Assembly: GCA_028753945.1 (NCBI GenBank)
Contig: JAPNXP010000001.1
Coordinates: 5,508,501 to 5,572,500, forward strand
Direction of reading: 5' to 3'
From: Hexactinellida sp. DTS-2022
Taxonomy: Eukaryota; Porifera; Hexactinellida
DNA length: 64,000 nucleotides
The translations under genes and the position numbers were made by a program. Below are positions 24,501 to 37,026 of this stretch, piece by piece. The notes beneath the pieces are model-generated. The model was given only the letters and a program-made list of their open reading frames with translations, was not told the DNA's origin and did not search any database. Each line of letters begins with the position of its first letter. The first letter of the stretch is position 1.

Positions 24501-27500
24501 TTATTCTTCCGTAGCTCATCCACAGAACAGAGTTTAATTAACTAACAACCCAAATTTGCAGGACAGGTGTCTCATGGGTTACAGATGTGCACCTGGGGTC
24601 ACGATTTTTTATTAACAAATTTTGGACTTTTTTTTGACACCTTTCAAATTTTGTCTGGTCCATAACTCAAAGAATGTTATACTAAACCCCCAATTTTCTT
24701 TTCACCATTGGATTCACTATAAAATTCTCCATCTGATGGGAGATGAATGTTTTTACTAATAGGTTTGATTCATGCCATAAATTGGGGTTGAAATTTCTTT
24801 GTTTACTAACACTTCAGTTCAATTGAAAGTGTTAAATCTAATTCTATTGTTTCAACTCGTTATTATTATATTGATTCAACTTGTGAGATCGAGTAGGCTT
24901 CTATTTTCCAATTGAAAAAAAAGATTATATATTTCACAACAACGACAGATTATGCGATTATATTTACTTCTGCGAGAATATTATTGGACTGTTAATATAC
25001 TGACGTAATTAATTATAATTAATTCAGTCAGTATATTACTTATATAGATGCTTATAATTTGTTTATTAGGGGTTATCGAGAGTGCTTAATTGAAATTTGA
25101 TAACAAAATAATTAATTTATTATTCATGACAAAATAATTTAATTTAATAATTGTAAGTTGACATTGAAATTGGTGTTAAATTATAAATAATATTAATTAA
25201 TATTTATACTAATTAATTAAATATCATAAATCTCAGAAATCAAATAAGATAGAAACAAACTTCCAATTTATCAATTGATCCTTATGCCACGTAACACCTC
25301 TACAAGTGGGTCTTGACACCTTGAGGTGATGATGACATCGTAAAAAAAATGTGTTTTCACAATTTTGTGAATTATATAATTCAAATGGGTCGGTTCGTTT
25401 TGGGTGATGACCCAGAGCTCACATAAAAATGCTGAGTCATCAGCTATTATATTCTACTGAAACTTGAATATCTTTGAAATGAAGTGAGCATAAAAGAAAT
25501 TTACAACTCACTAAAGGTCGTTGCCTTTTGAAACACCTTTCTGAAATAATTTAACACCTTCGTAGTGATGATGACATGGCGGAAAATAATCCAAAATTGC
25601 AGCCTGTGCCGACAGCATGTTCCATAGGAGGCACTATCAATAAACCACACCAAAATATAGTGCCACCAAAGGAACATGCGTCGGCACAGGCTGCAATTTT
25701 GGATTTTTATTTTCCTTCCGTATCCTCTCCACAGAACAGAGTTTAATTAACTAAGAACCTAATTTTCAGGATATGTGTCTCATGGGTTACAGATGTGCAC
25801 CTGGGGTCACGATTTTTGATTACATTTTTTTGGACACATTTTTAAACCTGTTTAATGTTAGAAAAGGAACAATAAATGGTGCCCAAATATTCTATTTATA
25901 TGCATTCGATAGAGAATTAAATTCTACACCTTTTCACAGTGCACGAATTTTTAAATTGGGCTTGGTTTGTGCCACAATTGACTTGCAAGTTTCCTTTGTT
26001 TACTAACACTTCAGTTCAATTGAAAGTGTTAAATCTAATTCTATTGTTTCAATGCGTTATTATTATATTGATTCAACGTGTGAGATCGAGTAGGCTTCTA
26101 ATTTCTAATTGAAAACTAAGATTTTACATTCCATAACAACGACAGATTAAGTGATTATATTTCCTTCTGCAAGAATACTCTTGCACTGTTGATATACTGA
26201 CGTAATTAATTCTAATTAATTCAGTCAGTATATGACTTATATAAATGTTTCCAATTTGTTTATTAGGGGTTATCGAGGGTGCGGAATTGAAATTTGATAG
26301 CCAAATTAATTAATTAATTATTCATGACAAAATAATTAAACTTAATAAATATAAGTTGACATTGAAATTGGTGTTAAATTATTATTAAATAAATAATTAT
26401 TTATACTAATATGATAAATAGCATTAATCTCAGAGATTATACAAGATAGAGAAAAACTTCCAATTTATCAATTGATCCTTATGCCACGTAACACCTCTAC
26501 AAATGGGTTATGACACCTTGAGGTGATGATGACATCGTCAAAAAAATGTTTTTTTACAATTAAGTGAATTATATATTTCGAATGGGTTTGTTGGTTTTGG
26601 GTGATCACCCAACACCCACATAAAAAATGCTGACTCGTCACTTATTATATTCTACTGAAAATTGAATATCTTTGAAATAAGTGAGCTAAATGGAAACCTG
26701 CACCACTCTAAGGGTCGTTGCCTTTTGAAACACCTTTCTGAAATAATTTAACACCTTTATAGTGATGATGACAAGGCGAAGAAAAAATCCAAAATTGCAG
26801 CCTTTGCCGACAGCATGTTCCATTGGAGGCACTATCAATAAACCACCAAAAAAATATAGTGCCACCAAAGGAACATGCGTCGGCACAGGCTGCAATTTTG
26901 GATTTTTACTGTGCCGACTATACTATAGCATAGTGGCCCAGTATTGGAATCACTGCCTTTATTACTGTGCCGACTATACTATAGTATAGTGGCCCAGTAT
27001 TGGAATCACTGCCTTTATTTTTATTATTTTTATTTTTTCTCCGTAGACGGTACCCTGGCCAGAGCTTAATTGTTGATGGGCTTAAACTTGGCATGTAGGT
27101 GCGATGGGACCGTCTAATTTGCACCTGGGGTTACGATTTTTGATTAACAAATTTTGGACACATTTTTAACACCTTTCAAAATTTGTCTGGTCCATAACTT
27201 GAAAATTGTTTTACTAAACCCCCAAATTTTATTTCACATTTGGATTCGCCATAAGATTCTGCGTCTGATGGAAGAAAAAATATTTCAATAAAGGGGTCAA
27301 TTTCTTCCATAAATGGGGATTGAAATTTCTTTGTTTACTCACACTTCAATTTCAGTAAAACTGTGAAATCTAATTCCATTGTTTCAACTTGTAATAATTA
27401 TATTGATTTAACTTGTTAAATCCTACTCTAGTGATTCAACTTGCGATAATTATATTGATTTAACTTATAAATTCCAGCTGGCTTCTATTTATTGTAGTAT

Positions 27501-29205
27501 TACTATACAATGGATTAAATAAAATATTATAATATAAGGAATTTGTTGACTTAATTCAACTTAACCGTGGATAACATTGCTAAAATAAATAACTAATAAT
27601 ATAATTTATTATCAATACATAATGAATGAATGGCTTTAAACTCAAGATGGTTTATGATAGAACCGTAAGATTTACATTCCACAACAACGACAGATTAAGT
27701 GAATATATTTATTTCGGCGAGAATATTCTTGCACAATTAATGTACTGACGTAATTAATTATAATTAATTCCTTTTGTATTTAACTTATAGACGGTTCCAA
27801 TTGGATTATTGGGGTTATCGAGTGCGTGGAATTCAAACATTATAGTGAAATTCAATGTAAATTAATAATAATTGCAAATAATTGAACTTAATTTATTTTG
27901 CTGTATATAATAATGGTGTTAAATAATTAATACATTAATTAAATTTTTATGCTAATTAGCTAAATTTCATTAATCTCAGAGATGATACAAGATATAAACA
28001 AACTTTCAATTTATCAATTGGTCCTTATGCCAGGTACCACCTATACAAGTGGGTCTTGACACCTTGAGGTGATGATGACATCGTTAAAAAAATGTATTTT
28101 TACAATTTTTTTAATTCGACATTTAAAATGGGTTAGTTGGTGTTGGGTGATGACCCAACACTCACATAAAAAATGCTGACTCAGCACTTATTATATTCTA
28201 CTGAAACTTGAATATCTTTGAAACGAAGTGAGCAAAATGGAAACTTCCACGACTCTAAGGGTCGTTGCCTTCTGAAACACCTTTCTGAAATAATTGAACA
28301 CCTTCATAGTGATGATGACATGGCGGAAAAAAAATCCAAAATTGCAGCCTGTGCCGACAGCATGTTCCTATGGAGGCACTATCAATAAACCACCACCAAA
28401 ATATAGTGCCACCAAAGGAACATGCGTCGGCACAGGCTGCAATTTTGGATTTTTTTTTACTGTGCCGACTATACTATAGTATAGTGGCCCAGTATTAGAA
28501 TCACTGCCTTTATTACTGTGCCGACTATACTATAGTATAGTGGCCCAGTATTGGAATCACTGCCTTTATTATTATTATTATTTTTACTGTGCCGACTATA
28601 CTATAGTATAGTGGCCCAGTATTAGAATCACTGCCTTTATTATTTTTATTATTATTTTTTTTTTCTCCGTAGACGGTGCCCTGGCCACAGCTTTATAGTT
28701 GATGGGCTTAAACTTTGCAAGTAGGTGCGATGGGACCGTCTAATTTGCACCTGGGGTAACGATTTCTGATTAAGAAATTTTTGACACATCTTTAACACCT
28801 TTCAAATTTTGTCTGGTCCATAACTCAAAAATTCTTTTACTAAACCCCCAAATTTTATTTCATATTTGGATTCACCATAAAATTCTGCGTCTGATGGGTG
28901 AAGAAAATTTTCAATAAATGGTTTAATTTCTGCCATAAATGGGGGTTGAAATTTCTTTGTTTACTCACACTTCAATTTCAGTAAAAGTGTTAAATCTAAT
29001 TCCATTGTTTCAACTTGTAATAATTATATTGATTTAACTTGTTGAATCCTACTCTAGTGATTCAACTTGCGATAATTATTTTGATTCAACTTGTGAATTC
29101 GAGCTGGCTTCTATTTAATTGTTTTAACTTGTAATAATTATATTGATTCAAATTGTTAAATGTTATCTATTGTTTCAACTTGCGATAATTATATTTATTG
29201 AACAT
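24500..29205 (-). repeat. RepA array, minus orientation
   Basis: Three or more RepA units. Hairpins lie at about 25590-25712, 26785-26908 and 28329-28455; module arrays at about 26908-27020 (two) and 28457-28640 (three). Two kinds of end block occur: one reading GCACCTGGGGTTACG next to CTCCGTAGACGGTGCCCTGG, and one reading TGGGTTACAGATGTGCACCT next to CAGAACAGAGTTTAATTAAC. The array is cut at about 29205 by the Helentron. Confidence 0.9.
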
Positions 29206-29558
29206 CTATACTTACATGTTTCTTCAAAAAGTATAAATTAAATAATTTCTATCTTTCTCATTATTTGACTTTTACTTATTCTTATTTACCTTTATTCTTT
29301 TGAATCATTGTCGTAAACTTCTATTTTTGAAGGTAATGTTTTTCCTATTCTATTTATTAATACACTTTCTTTTTCTTTCTCACAATTTGTTCCCAATATT
29401 AAGTTTAATTAATTACTACCGGAATTTTTAAATCAATTTTAATTTTAATTAATACAAAATAATATGATAATATAGTTAATTAAACTTTCTTTTTCACTGC
29501 TGTATTTACTGTAAATCTATTTTATATTTCGCTTTATACTTTAACTTACTAATTAGAT

Positions 29559-32500
29559 ATGATATCAATCGAGCTCTATAGAGCAAGAATAAGTGGCTGG
29601 GGTGGGCGTGCTAAGTCCCCACTATCCCAGTGTATAGTCAAAAAGTCTTGTCTATGTTTCGACATATTGTTGCGCATGTCTACCCGCCTACAGGCTAACA
29701 CCATCAGCGCCTTATTGATAATCGGTGGGATTGAAATAAATCCTGGGCCTGGTTCAACAACGGAGGAGGAAATTTGTTCTATGGAGATAGAGGAATCTTC
29801 CCAACCAGATGTGTTTATATTCCCCTCCTCTCAAACGGTACAACAGACTCCGATATCGTCTCAAATTGTACCTTTAAACGACCTCGATTTGTCTAGCCAG
29901 TATTCTGATGTACCAATGACTCCTGAGAAGGGAATCTCTACCCCTAAGTCTCGGAAGAGAAAAGGATACAGGGCTAGAAAAGATAGAAATCGAGCTGCTA
30001 TCAAGAAGAGACGAACTGATGACTCAGAGTTTTGTAAAACTGAGAATGAGGCTCGTCTTGAGCGTTTCAATGAGGATTGTGATGATCCCGATTTTCTATC
30101 TAAGCACAAAGAAAATCAATTACGAGACATTACAAAGAGATTGAAGGATCCTGAAAAGCGTGCTGAGCATAATAAACAGCAGCTAGACGCTATGACTGAG
30201 AGATTGAAGGATCCTGAGAAGCGTGCTGAGCATAATATCGCTGTAGCAGAGAGATTGAAGGATCCTAATGTGCGTGCTGAGCATAATATCGCTGTAGCAG
30301 AGAGATTGAAGGATCCTAATGTGCGTGCTGAGCATAATATCGCTGTAGCAGAGAGATTGAAGGATCCTAATGTGCGTGCTGAGCATAATATCGCTGTAGC
30401 AGAGAGATTGAAGGATCCTAATGTGCGTGCTGAGCATAATATCGCTGTAGCAGAGAGATTGAAGGATCCTGATAAGCGTGCTATGAATAATGACGCTGTG
30501 GCCGAGAGGTTGAAGGATCTTGAAAAGCGTGCTGTGCATAATGACGCTGTGGCCGAGAGGTTGAAGGATCCTGAAAAGCGTGAAAAGCACAACAAAAATG
30601 TTCTGGAGAAGTATAGAACTAATAGAGAGGAGGTTAACTCTGTTATTCAAAGTTATTTCTCCCAGATATCTCAAGGTCCAACGTATGTTTGTTCTTGTTG
30701 TGGTTGTCTCCATTTCAGGAAAACAGTTGTTATTCTTAAGAGAGAGAAACTTGTTTCAACGAATCTTTCCAACTCTGATTTCGTCAAACAGGTAATTATA
30801 TTCTTATACTTTATATATTTAAATAATTTCTTTACTAAAATATTATTTATTTTTAGAGATAATTAATTAATCAAAGACATACTCAAATATAATATGCGTT
30901 ATCCTATTACATTATTATTATCTGTTATACTCCTTTAGGTTTTTCTCTATGAGACACTTAACATTGAGTATGTATGTAAGAACTGTTTCATTAACATCAA
31001 AGATGGCAGAGTCCCTAAGATAGCGTTGTGCCGTGGCTTGTCTTTCCCCGAGATCCCTCCTGTGCTATCTGGTCTGACTGTGATTGAACAGAGACTGGTA
31101 TCTCCCAGACACGAGTTCATGAACATCAGATCTCTTGGCAGGGAGAGACAGCACGGACTGCATGGCATGGTTGTTAATGTTCCCATAGACGTAGATAAGA
31201 CTGTTAATCGGTTACCTAGGACGTTCCTACAGTCCCAAACTATTCAATTACAATTGTTTCGTAAGTTATCGTTCGCGAAACCCTATTTATACGAAACGAT
31301 AAGACCTAATGTAGTGTTAGAAGCAGCTCTTTATCTCTCTAGCACTGAGCTCTTCAAGCTAGAGAAGGTAGTAGTTTCAGAGAATTGGGTTAACTCTGTT
31401 ACACGTACTGGTTCTGGTAATGTTAATTTTATTGTTAACCCGAATGACGAGCCTTCTGATATAGTTATAGATGAAGAGGAACATAATTCTGAGACTGTTC
31501 CTGGTATCGAGGAGCTCTTCGATAACCTTGAGGAGTTGTTGAAGGAGATTGATGCTTGGGATGAGACCAAGGATGATCTCCCCATTAACCCTGGTTCTCT
31601 AGACACACTGCTGCTGTCTAATGAGAACCTGCTAATGAAATTGGCTCCTGGTGAAGGGAGGAAGCCTCTGTACTTCTCACAGGATAAGTTTATAGAGGAA
31701 CTAGCTTACCCTTGTGTGTTTGCTGGTCAATGCAGAGACTTACCTGAGGACTTGTCTATCCTCAAGAAATCAAAGTCTGACATCTTGAGGTTAGTTATAC
31801 TCAATACTTATTTCTAAATCTTTACTATTAAATTACTAATATTATTTTAATTGTTATACTAAACCAAGGATTTTTAGCCTAATTCAGATGTGTATCCATG
31901 GTCAAATTATATGTTTCTTGTAATTACTATCTTACTTAATAACTACAAAACAATTCACTAGATATGATCGGAGATGTAGCACTAACATCCCCCTTCTATT
32001 TCTCAAATACAAACTGGTGGAGACAGCTAGTCTTAACAGTGCTATCAGTATTTGTATGAGAAAAACAAAGTCTACAGACGGACAGGCTATAACTGTGTCT
32101 GATGTTCTCAATGACGATAATCTGGAGAGAATGGTTGAGGACGATGAGGCTTTTAAGTTCTTGAAACAAGTCCGGTCTACCCCTGCATTCTGGCAGCAGA
32201 AACAGAGAGAGCTGATGTCTATGATAAGACAGCTGGGATGTCCCACGTTCTTTCTAACTCTGTCTGCTGCTGAGACTAAATGGCTAGAGCTACTCAGGAT
32301 ACTGAAACAGATCCTCGATGACGTTAAGCTGTCTGTTGAAGAGGTACTGGAATTCCAGTGGAGCGAGAGAGCAGATCTGATAAGGAGAGATCCTGTCACT
32401 TGTGCTAGGTACTTTGATCACCGCTCCAAGGAGCTATTTAAGGTGCTTCGATCAGAGGTTAGTCCCCTTGGTAAATTGACTGATTACTATTTGAGAATAG

Positions 32501-35500
32501 AATTTCAACAAAGAGGTTCACCACATGTGCATTCGTTACTTTGGGTACAAGATGCCCCTAAGTATGGCCACAATTCGTTACCAGAAGTAATAGAATTTAT
32601 TGATCGTACTATCTCAGTTAAATTGCCAGATGAGACTAGTATAATAACTGAGGATGACATTAAGTTACAGCGACATAAGCACACAAATACGTGTTATAAG
32701 AAAAAGTCGTTTCGTCGTTGTAGGTTTGGTATTCCGTACCCTCCAATGGTATCAACTAAAATTCTAGAACCATTGGAGTTTGATGCCAGTACGGCTACCA
32801 CAGAGGAGATAGCAGCTAATGCAGCTCTTAAGGAGACTGCTAAGAAAATATATACGCTAATTGACACCTATGATAAGATCGATACTGACTTGGGTAGTAT
32901 AACGATACAGGATTTCTTTAATGAACTCTATGTTACCGAAGAGCAATACATAACTGCATTGAGATCTTGTATAAATAGATCTACTATATTTCTGAAACGA
33001 AATTTGAATGAGATACGAATCAATGCTCATAATAAGACTATATTGCATCTCTGGAAAGCTAATATGGATCTCCAATACATATTGGATCCATATGCTTGTG
33101 CTGTTTATGTTATTTCGTATATCGGAAAGTCCCAACGTGGGATGTCTAAGTTGTTGAGAGATGCCTTGATGCATCTGAAAGCAGGCAATGCCACTATTAA
33201 GGAGAGACTGAGGGGAATTGCATACAAATTTCAGAGCTGTAGCGAGGTATCAGCTCAGGAGGTTTCTTACCATCTCCTCAGTCTCCCTCTCTCTAAGTGC
33301 AGTAGAGCTAATGTCTATATTAACACCAATCCGGCTAATAAACGGGTTAGGATACTCAAGTCCAAACCCGTTCTAATGGGTATGGAACATGATTCTGTAG
33401 ATATACTTCTGTCAGGTCTAATTGAGCACTACATGCAACGACCTGATGAGTTAGAGGAAACATGCCTAGCTGAATTTGCAGCATGGTATGAATTCCAATC
33501 TAGTAAGCGAATATGTAAAATTAATCCCGACTTTGATGAGGAAAATATGGAAGACGAGGCAGCTTCCCTGGTCGATAATCCGAGACTATTCTCTCTCAAA
33601 GATACAGGTTTTATGAGACTTCGTCGTAAAGCTAAAATTATTCGATTTAGAAGGTATAGTATTATACAGGACGAAGTTAACTTTTATAGAGAACAGTTAA
33701 TGCTTTTTGTACCATGGAGAACTGACAGTAGTGATACTGACAATATTGACTTTAAGTCTATGTATGCTACCCATCTTAATCTGATTACTCAGAATAGGGA
33801 ATTATTTGAAAGTAGAGACCAATCCTCAATTGACGCGGCTATTAATATCCTCGAGGACTTGGACCCTGATGAGCTCAACTTTGATGGAATTGCTATTGAG
33901 GAAATAATGAACAATGAGGGTGCAGTGGTTATTGAGGATACTGACTTCCAGGTAGACAATCCAGGGAACGACGATCCCTGGACTGTAGATCCCAATAGTG
34001 ACCCCGGAACTAAATCTGTAGGAGGATTCTTCACTATTCCTAACATGAATACTGAGGAGGTATTCCTTGAGATGTGTCGCAGCCTGAACAAGGTTCAGCG
34101 TACTGTATTCCTCCACACTCTGCACTGCTTTAAGACTATCAAGCAGCTACCTATGTATCTCTATATAGGAGGAGGTGCTGGTGTTGGTAAGAGTACGGTG
34201 GTACGAGTTTTATACGAAGGTTTGGTAAGATTTATGAATTCACTACCTGGCACTAAGCCTGATGCTATTAAGGTACTGCTAACAGCTCCTACTGGTAAAG
34301 CTGCTTTTAATATCCGTGGTATGACACTCCATTCTGCATTTGCTTTACCTGTAACGGAGTTTAACGGCGAAATGCCCAACTTATCTTCTGATGTTTGTAA
34401 CACATTAAGAAGTAAGCTAAGCTATTTAAAGGTTATCATAATAGATGAAATATCCATGGTTGGTAGTAAAATTTTGTCTCAAGTTAATAAGCGATTGAAA
34501 GCCATTATGGACAATTCACTGGACTTTGGTGGTGTCTCCATCATCTGTGTTGGAGATTTCCACCAGTTACGTCCGGTTATGGATAGCTATGTATTTCAAA
34601 TTTCAGTCTCCAGTGCCAATAATTACGACGGACTGGTTGGTCCGTACCTTTGGGAAAAATTCTCATATATAGAACTGACGGAAATAATGAGACAAAAAGA
34701 TGATCAGAAGTTTGCATTAGCATTGAACAATTTTGCTAACTGTTGTTTAACTGAGGATGACACAAATCTTTTTACCAGTAGAATTATTGCGAAAGATTCT
34801 TATGAGAATCTTCCCATAAAATCTATCCATCTGTTTAGTACAAACGCCAGTGTTAATGCTCATAACGAGATTGTTCTCAATGCATTAACCACTGAAGGTT
34901 TTAGATTTATAGCTATTGATTCTTTAGTAGGAGACAATGCTGGAGGTATTACTGACAAGCTGAGTAACCTTATTAAACACCTAAAGGTATGTGACACCCA
35001 GGGACTACCCTATGAGCTCTTCTTGAAGCTAGGCGCTAGATACCTCATGACAGTGAATAACGACATACAAGATGGTCTGGTTAATGGAGCTACTGGCCTC
35101 TTGAAGAAAATTGTTTATGGTACCAAGAGCGATTCTCTGGAACGAGTTCCCTGTATTCTCTGGATGGAGTTTGACGATCCTACAGTAGGAAAGGACAAAC
35201 GAGCAAAGTCTCAGCATCGTTATGTTAGAGATAATGCAATTCCAAGGAACTGGACTCCTATTGGATTGGAAACACGACGTTTCCAAAGAGGGAAAGGTGT
35301 GAGTTCCTATAAGATAGTTAGGAAGCAGTTTCCTTTCATAGTAGCCGAAGCTCTTACAATTCATAAGAGTCAAGGCGATACTTACGACTGTGTTGTAGTC
35401 CATATAGAAGTACGTTTGCTACGTAATGCGTTATACACCGCGCTCAGTAGGGCTAAATCGGCATCTGGTCTGTTTGTAGTTGGTAATCTAAAACTAACTA

Positions 35501-37026
35501 ATAAGTTATCTGAAAAAGATCCTGTCCACTTAGAACTTAAGCGGTTAAGAGAACACTGTGCTATTATCTGGTCTATTCCACTAACTAGTCCAGATATCTT
35601 TGTACACAATGTTCGTTCATTGAACAAACACTGGGAAGATTTGACCGTAAATCAATTCATAGTACAATCCCAAGTGTTAATCTTGCAGGAGACAATGACT
35701 TTAGCCACTGATAACTTTAATATCCCTGGTCATACTCTCATTGGTAGAATTGATGGTAGTGCTAGACTTCCTGGTTCTGGTACACACATATACTCCCGAA
35801 ATCCAGCGATGTGTAAGTTTTTAATTGCACACTCAGGCTGTCATAATGGCGCTAGGATCGAGATATTGATTCTCCAGTTCTATGATCCCATGATTATCGA
35901 TAAACCTGTCGTGGTAATGTCTATATACCGATCACCACAATCCCTAATGAAGGAATTTTACTCTGAACTTGATCAGGTTCTATGTAAAATTGATAACTCT
36001 GATTCCTTGATAGTTACTGGGGACTTCAATATAGATTTATTTGCGCGATCTCTTGAGAGAGATACCCTGGTAAAGTATTTTTCAAATAAAGGGATGATGC
36101 AATCTTTGTCTGGAGTATCCTCTAACTATGGATCTCAGCTGGATTGTGTATTCACTAAAAACTTGATCTGTTCATCTGGTTTTTATGAATCATACTTTAG
36201 TGATCATAAGCCAATGTTGATTTCTCTTGGAAGTGTTGTTAGTGACTGTAGTAATGTGGATAATCAACCAATTATATCACATGCTACTAGTCAACATGAT
36301 ATTATTGATATTGACCAAATATCAAATGATAATACAACCAAGGATATTCAGGATGTAATTGTTAGTCATGTACACATCCCTACTCCTGTGCTGTTTCCCG
36401 TAAATACATATGACAATGCTAATTCATTCACATTTGCGATGAGACAGTCATTAGCAGCATGCATTAATCTACAGAGAATACCTTTAAGACCGACTAACTA
36501 TACTGGGTCTAGAGTCTCTGCTACTAGTTATTACGATTTTATGCGTACAAATATAAGAGATCGGTTTAATTTCAGGATAGTTCCTGTAATAAGTGATGGG
36601 AATTGTTTCTTTAGAACATTGTCTCACATTATTTTCGGTGATGAAAGTGAGCATCATAATATCCGTGGTTCTCTAATAGACACATTTGAACAAAGTCCTT
36701 ATGTTGCTGCTTTCTGTGGGATCCAAGGCTATAATGCAGTTACTATTCAGCAACACTTGAGTAATATGAAGCGTAATTACTCTTGGGGAACTCTGAATGA
36801 ACTTATTATGTTTGGAATCTTAGCTGGTATTAATGTTAGTTACATTAATGCTGTTGTTACAGACCCTTCTAAGTGGGTAATAACTGATGTGTCTACTGAG
36901 AATATTCTCGGTACACCAAGTGATCCAATATATGGAGGGAGACACCTTGTTGTGTTGTTTCATAGCATCAATCGTTCTGGACCTTCTGCTAACCACTATG
37001 ATGCAGTCTATAAATTGCAACACTAG
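29559..37026 (+). CDS. Helentron RepHel protein with DUF6570-like, HUH Rep, PIF1-like helicase, endonuclease and OTU domains
   Basis: The proposed exons are 29559-30791, 30939-31789 and 31962-37026, giving 2382 residues with no stop. Donors are CAG|GTAATT and AG|GTTAGT; both acceptors end in TAG. The joins restore the typical KYDRR/YSDRR-type junction. Domain order: a basic N-terminus with a 2A-like GGIEINPGP at 56-64; nine 17-residue RLKDP repeats (about 190-345); a CSCCGCLHF zinc-binding segment; a DUF6570-like block (GRVPKIALCRG...PPVLSGLTVIEQ); a Rep domain with HVH at 883-885 and tyrosines 1077 and 1081; a PIF1-like helicase with Walker A GAGVGKST near 1433 and DEISM near 1523; an exonuclease-endonuclease-phosphatase domain (VTGDFNIDL, SDHKPM; about 1908-2110); and an OTU protease domain (DGNCFF near 2235, HYDAV near 2372). 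Combined EN and OTU is known for animal Helentrons. Role: nicking and strand transfer in rolling-circle transposition. Confidence 0.9.
29718..29753 (+). other. 2A-like ribosome-skipping motif (variant)
   Basis: It encodes ALLIIGGIEINPGPG at residues 51-65 of the Helentron protein. The 2A consensus is D-x-E-x-N-P-G-P. Here E, N, P, G and P are kept but the leading Asp is Gly. 2A-like motifs are known near the N-termini of some non-LTR retrotransposon proteins. If active, it would release a 63-residue peptide; the Asp change may reduce or abolish this. Confidence 0.5.
30122..30590 (+). repeat. 51-bp coding tandem repeat in Helentron exon 1
   Basis: Nine units encode AVAERLKDPNVRAEHNI-like 17-mers. 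Four central units (about 30245-30448) are essentially identical at DNA level, while the outer units are diverged. The pattern is highly charged and probably helical. It indicates recent in-frame expansion. Confidence 0.9.

Noticed and set aside
30116..30713. Long minus-strand open frames in the Helentron repeat region
   Set aside because: Produced by the 51-bp coding repeat having no stops in several frames; the plus-strand frame carries the known domains.
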